Below, one piece after another: positions 61,693 to 64,000 of a stretch of DNA of 64,000 bases (position 1 is its first letter; each line of letters starts with the position of its first letter). The notes under the pieces are model-generated. The model saw nothing but the letters and a program-made list of their open reading frames with translations. It ran no database searches and was not told the DNA's origin. Location of the stretch: contig NZ_JASGJD010000001.1 of assembly GCF_047601505.1 (NCBI RefSeq), positions 2,418,001 through 2,482,000 of the forward strand, in the 5' to 3' direction. Origin of the DNA: Cloacibacterium sp047601505. Its GTDB lineage: Bacteria; Bacteroidota; Bacteroidia; Flavobacteriales; Weeksellaceae. A program made the translations under genes and the position numbers.

Positions 61693-64000
61693 TTAAAATT
61701 TAAGGATGGCTGTGATGGAATACGTTTTCATAGATGGAAGATATACTCCTACTACTTCTGGGTCTATCCCTTTATAAGAGGTTATCGTTGCGAGGTTTTG
61801 CCCTTGCCCTATTAATGTGAGACTTTCTATCCCTTTTGTTTTTAGGGGGATTTTATAACTCAATTGTACATTATTGAGTCTTATAAAAGAAGCATCTACA
61901 ATTACGGCATCACTGGAGGTATATCTCGAAAAAGCGGTTAATGCTGCTGAGTTTCCTCCAGTGGTGGGTCTCTGGTAGCGAGCATCTGTATGCTCAGGAG
62001 TCCAATAGTCGAGCATATAGGTGGGGATATTTCTTTGAATACCAAGTAATGAAAGGTTATAATCCATGCTGTATTGTCTTTGTTTTACCCATTGAACCAG
62101 AAAACTGAAGCTAAGATTACGATAACGGAACTGGTTGCTAATGCCTCCAAAATGTTTTATCCCTATTTCTGCTACTTTCTGGCGGTCATTGGTATCTAGT
62201 TTTCCATCTCCATTCATATCGCTAAACTGATAAACTCCTGTTACGGGATCTACTCCTTTATATTCATATACTTTTTTAATATTCATGGGCTGTCCTACCA
62301 CATAGGTATTGGCATAGGAACTACTGCTGAGATTGTCATATTCTAGAAGTTTGCTTTTGGGAAGAGAAAAGTTGGCACTTAACTCCCATTTAAAAGAGGT
62401 ATTTTTATAAATGGATGCACTCAACTCTGCCTCTATTCCTGTGTTTTGTACTTTTGCTGGAAAGTTACTCTGTAAGGTTAAAAAGCCTGTAGTGGCAGCT
62501 AAAGGTACACCTACCAATTGATTGCTTGAACGATTTCTATACCATGAAAAATTAATGTTTATTCTTTCTTTTAAAAGCCCTAATTCTATGGCTGCTTCTA
62601 GCTTGGTTGTTTTCTCCCAACTGAAATTTGGATTATAAAGTCTTGATGGATACATCCCTACAACGCCATCATACAATAAGGTTGCTGTGGTGTAGGTGTC
62701 TAAATATTGATAGTCTCCAATTAAATCACTTCCCGCGGTTCCTATACTTGCTCTGAGTTTTCCAAAGCTTAATAGTTTTTTTAATGTTTCATTGTTTTGG
62801 ATGATATTTTCTTTACTAAATATCCATGCTGCTCCTATAGCTCCGAAATTGGCAAATCTATTGTTCGCTCCAAATCTACTCGAACCATCTCGCCTTGCTG
62901 TTAGGTTGATGAGATATTTTCCAGAATAGTCATAGTTAAACCTCCCATAGAATGCTGAATATCGGTATTGTATTCTGGTATCTTCATTTACTTTTTGAAC
63001 TTTGGCATTGGATATATTTTGAAGCAAATCATTTGACGCAAAATCACTGCCTTGCAATCTTAATATATGGTCTTTCTTTTCTTCTAGGGTGAGCCCTATT
63101 AAGGTATTGACGTGGTGTTTTTGCCATTCTTTATTCCATGTGATTTGTGGCTCGGCAATCCAACTATTTCTTTGAACATTCCCTAAGTAAATAATGCTAT
63201 TGGTACTGGTATAATTCAGGCTTGGATTATAGGCTGTTGAAGGATTGGTTCGTTCTTCTTCCTGAAGGGTTTGGGTATATCCGGCATTAAGTTTTAGGGA
63301 TATACTAGGAAATAATTGATAATAGGTATTTACTTGCGCGGATAAGGTTTTTAGCTCTGAGTTGTATTGATTTTCTAATTTAGAAATGGGATTATCAAAA
63401 GTGTTATCCTCCCAGTTGACGGCTCCTGTACTTGTATATAACGCTGGTGCATTAGGACTCAGAATAATTTGGGTGCTAAGGTCTCTTTCTATAAGGTTAT
63501 TGTCTTGTAAAGTATAATAAATCGTTGGGCTGATGCTAAATTTTTGGTCTGCACTATGATGTACCATATTCAAATTAAACCCTTTTCTCTCATAGCCATA
63601 GTCTTTTCCATAGGGGGTAGCTTGTTCTTGACGGTGGATACTCATATACCATTGCGTTTGTTCACTTCCTGAGGAAAGAGAGAGTTGCTGTTGCATATTC
63701 AGATAGGGCTTGCCTATGAGGGTTTTAAACCAGTTGGTATTTCTTTGGCTGTCCCATTTTCCATTTACATCGTATGCTGTAGCGGGATAATTGGTAATAT
63801 TATCTAATCGATAAGCATCTTGTCGCATCTGTAAATATTGTGGCGTATCTGCAAACGTGATAAACTGGTTGGATTTTGAAACTGTAGTATTTAGCAATAA
63901 CTCAGCACTAAGGCGTTGACTTTTTCCTCTTTTCGTGGTGATGAGAACTACACCATTGGCTCCTCTGCTTCCATAGATGGCGGTAGCATCGGCATCTTTT
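61693..64000 (-). CDS. SusC/RagA TonB-dependent outer-membrane transporter (5' end missing)
   Basis: The frame remains open to the right edge; upstream of the first internal Met it reads KDADATAIYGSRGANGVVLI and TTKRG, the conserved SusC plug-domain motif. The visible part (about 769 residues) is the beta-barrel, with SusC-type segments such as PNFSWEKTTKLEAAIELGLL and DMNGDGKLDTNDRQKV. The N-terminal signal, carboxypeptidase-like domain and start of the plug lie outside. It forms the transporter whose lid is the SusD protein. Confidence 0.95.
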   Translation of the reverse strand, partial: KDADATAIYGSRGANGVVLITTKRGKSQRLSAELLLNTTVSKSNQFITFADTPQYLQMRQDAYRLDNITNYPATAYDVNGKWDSQRNTNWFKTLIGKPYLNMQQQLSLSSGSEQTQWYMSIHRQEQATPYGKDYGYERKGFNLNMVHHSADQKFSISPTIYYTLQDNNLIERDLSTQIILSPNAPALYTSTGAVNWEDNTFDNPISKLENQYNSELKTLSAQVNTYYQLFPSISLKLNAGYTQTLQEEERTNPSTAYNPSLNYTSTNSIIYLGNVQRNSWIAEPQITWNKEWQKHHVNTLIGLTLEEKKDHILRLQGSDFASNDLLQNISNAKVQKVNEDTRIQYRYSAFYGRFNYDYSGKYLINLTARRDGSSRFGANNRFANFGAIGAAWIFSKENIIQNNETLKKLLSFGKLRASIGTAGSDLIGDYQYLDTYTTATLLYDGVVGMYPSRLYNPNFSWEKTTKLEAAIELGLLKERININFSWYRNRSSNQLVGVPLAATTGFLTLQSNFPAKVQNTGIEAELSASIYKNTSFKWELSANFSLPKSKLLEYDNLSSSSYANTYVVGQPMNIKKVYEYKGVDPVTGVYQFSDMNGDGKLDTNDRQKVAEIGIKHFGGISNQFRYRNLSFSFLVQWVKQRQYSMDYNLSLLGIQRNIPTYMLDYWTPEHTDARYQRPTTGGNSAALTAFSRYTSSDAVIVDASFIRLNNVQLSYKIPLKTKGIESLTLIGQGQNLATITSYKGIDPEVVGVYLPSMKTYSITAILKF

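Overview
The window looks like part of a large conjugative mobile element, either a plasmid or a plasmid-like integrative and conjugative element (ICE), from a Bacteroidota bacterium of the Flavobacteriia (Chryseobacterium/Elizabethkingia-like). The evidence is the strongly AT-rich DNA, Bacteroides-type tra genes (DUF4133, DUF4134, DUF4138), type IX secretion (T9SS) sorting domains, a SusC/SusD pair, RteC, and a PRTRC cluster. No rRNA, tRNA or CRISPR array was seen. No integrase or att site is visible, so plasmid and ICE cannot be separated from this window alone.

Layout. (1) 1-18145, all on the minus strand, is a mobilisation and mating-pair-formation module. Read in transcription order it holds the MobA-like RHH protein, the MobB relaxase, a ParA/TraA ATPase, a membrane protein, TraE, TraF, the TraG/VirB4 ATPase (which carries an unexpected J-domain insert), four exported accessory proteins of which two to three are related, TraJ/VirB6, TraK/VirB8, a TraL-position protein, TraM/VirB10, TraN, a small membrane protein, the coupling ATPase, an M23 peptidase and DUF3945-like proteins. 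(2) 18167-21362 holds a secreted head-repeat protein abutting the mob genes and a DDE transposase preceded by four 32-bp-period repeats. (3) 21632-40102 is a tightly packed minus-strand operon of seven secreted proteins: two tail-fibre-like proteins, a T9SS subtilase, an unknown, a T9SS LamG-like protein, a 3468-residue SpvB/RHS polymorphic toxin ending in a HExxH metallopeptidase-like domain, and a lipoprotein that is the obvious candidate immunity protein. (4) 40851-46074 is a PRTRC cluster encoding an E1-like ThiF protein, an E2-like protein B, a ubiquitin-like protein C, protein E and accessory proteins, plus SSB. (5) 46653-52340 is a stability and replication module: an AbiEii-type toxin-antitoxin pair with a perfect palindromic operator, a primase-like Toprim protein, seven iterons with an AT-rich segment, a Rep initiator, two winged-helix/DnaD-like proteins, DUF3853 and an excisionase-like HTH protein. 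(6) 52440-64000 is regulation and cargo: RteC, a TPR-transmembrane-AraC regulator diverging across a double palindrome from small exported Cys-containing proteins and a frameshifted MauE/DoxX protein, then an S9 peptidase with SusD and SusC (SusC runs off the window end).

How it may work together. The Rep/iteron and DnaD-like genes would replicate the element, PRTRC and AbiEii would maintain it, Mob/Tra would transfer it, RteC/AraC regulators would control it, and the T9SS/RHS and Sus operons would give the host antagonistic and nutritional functions. Damage is visible at three places: a one-base frameshift in the MauE gene, a small gene with two opposing frameshifts at 50256-50462, and a decayed secreted-protein start at 40116-40391.
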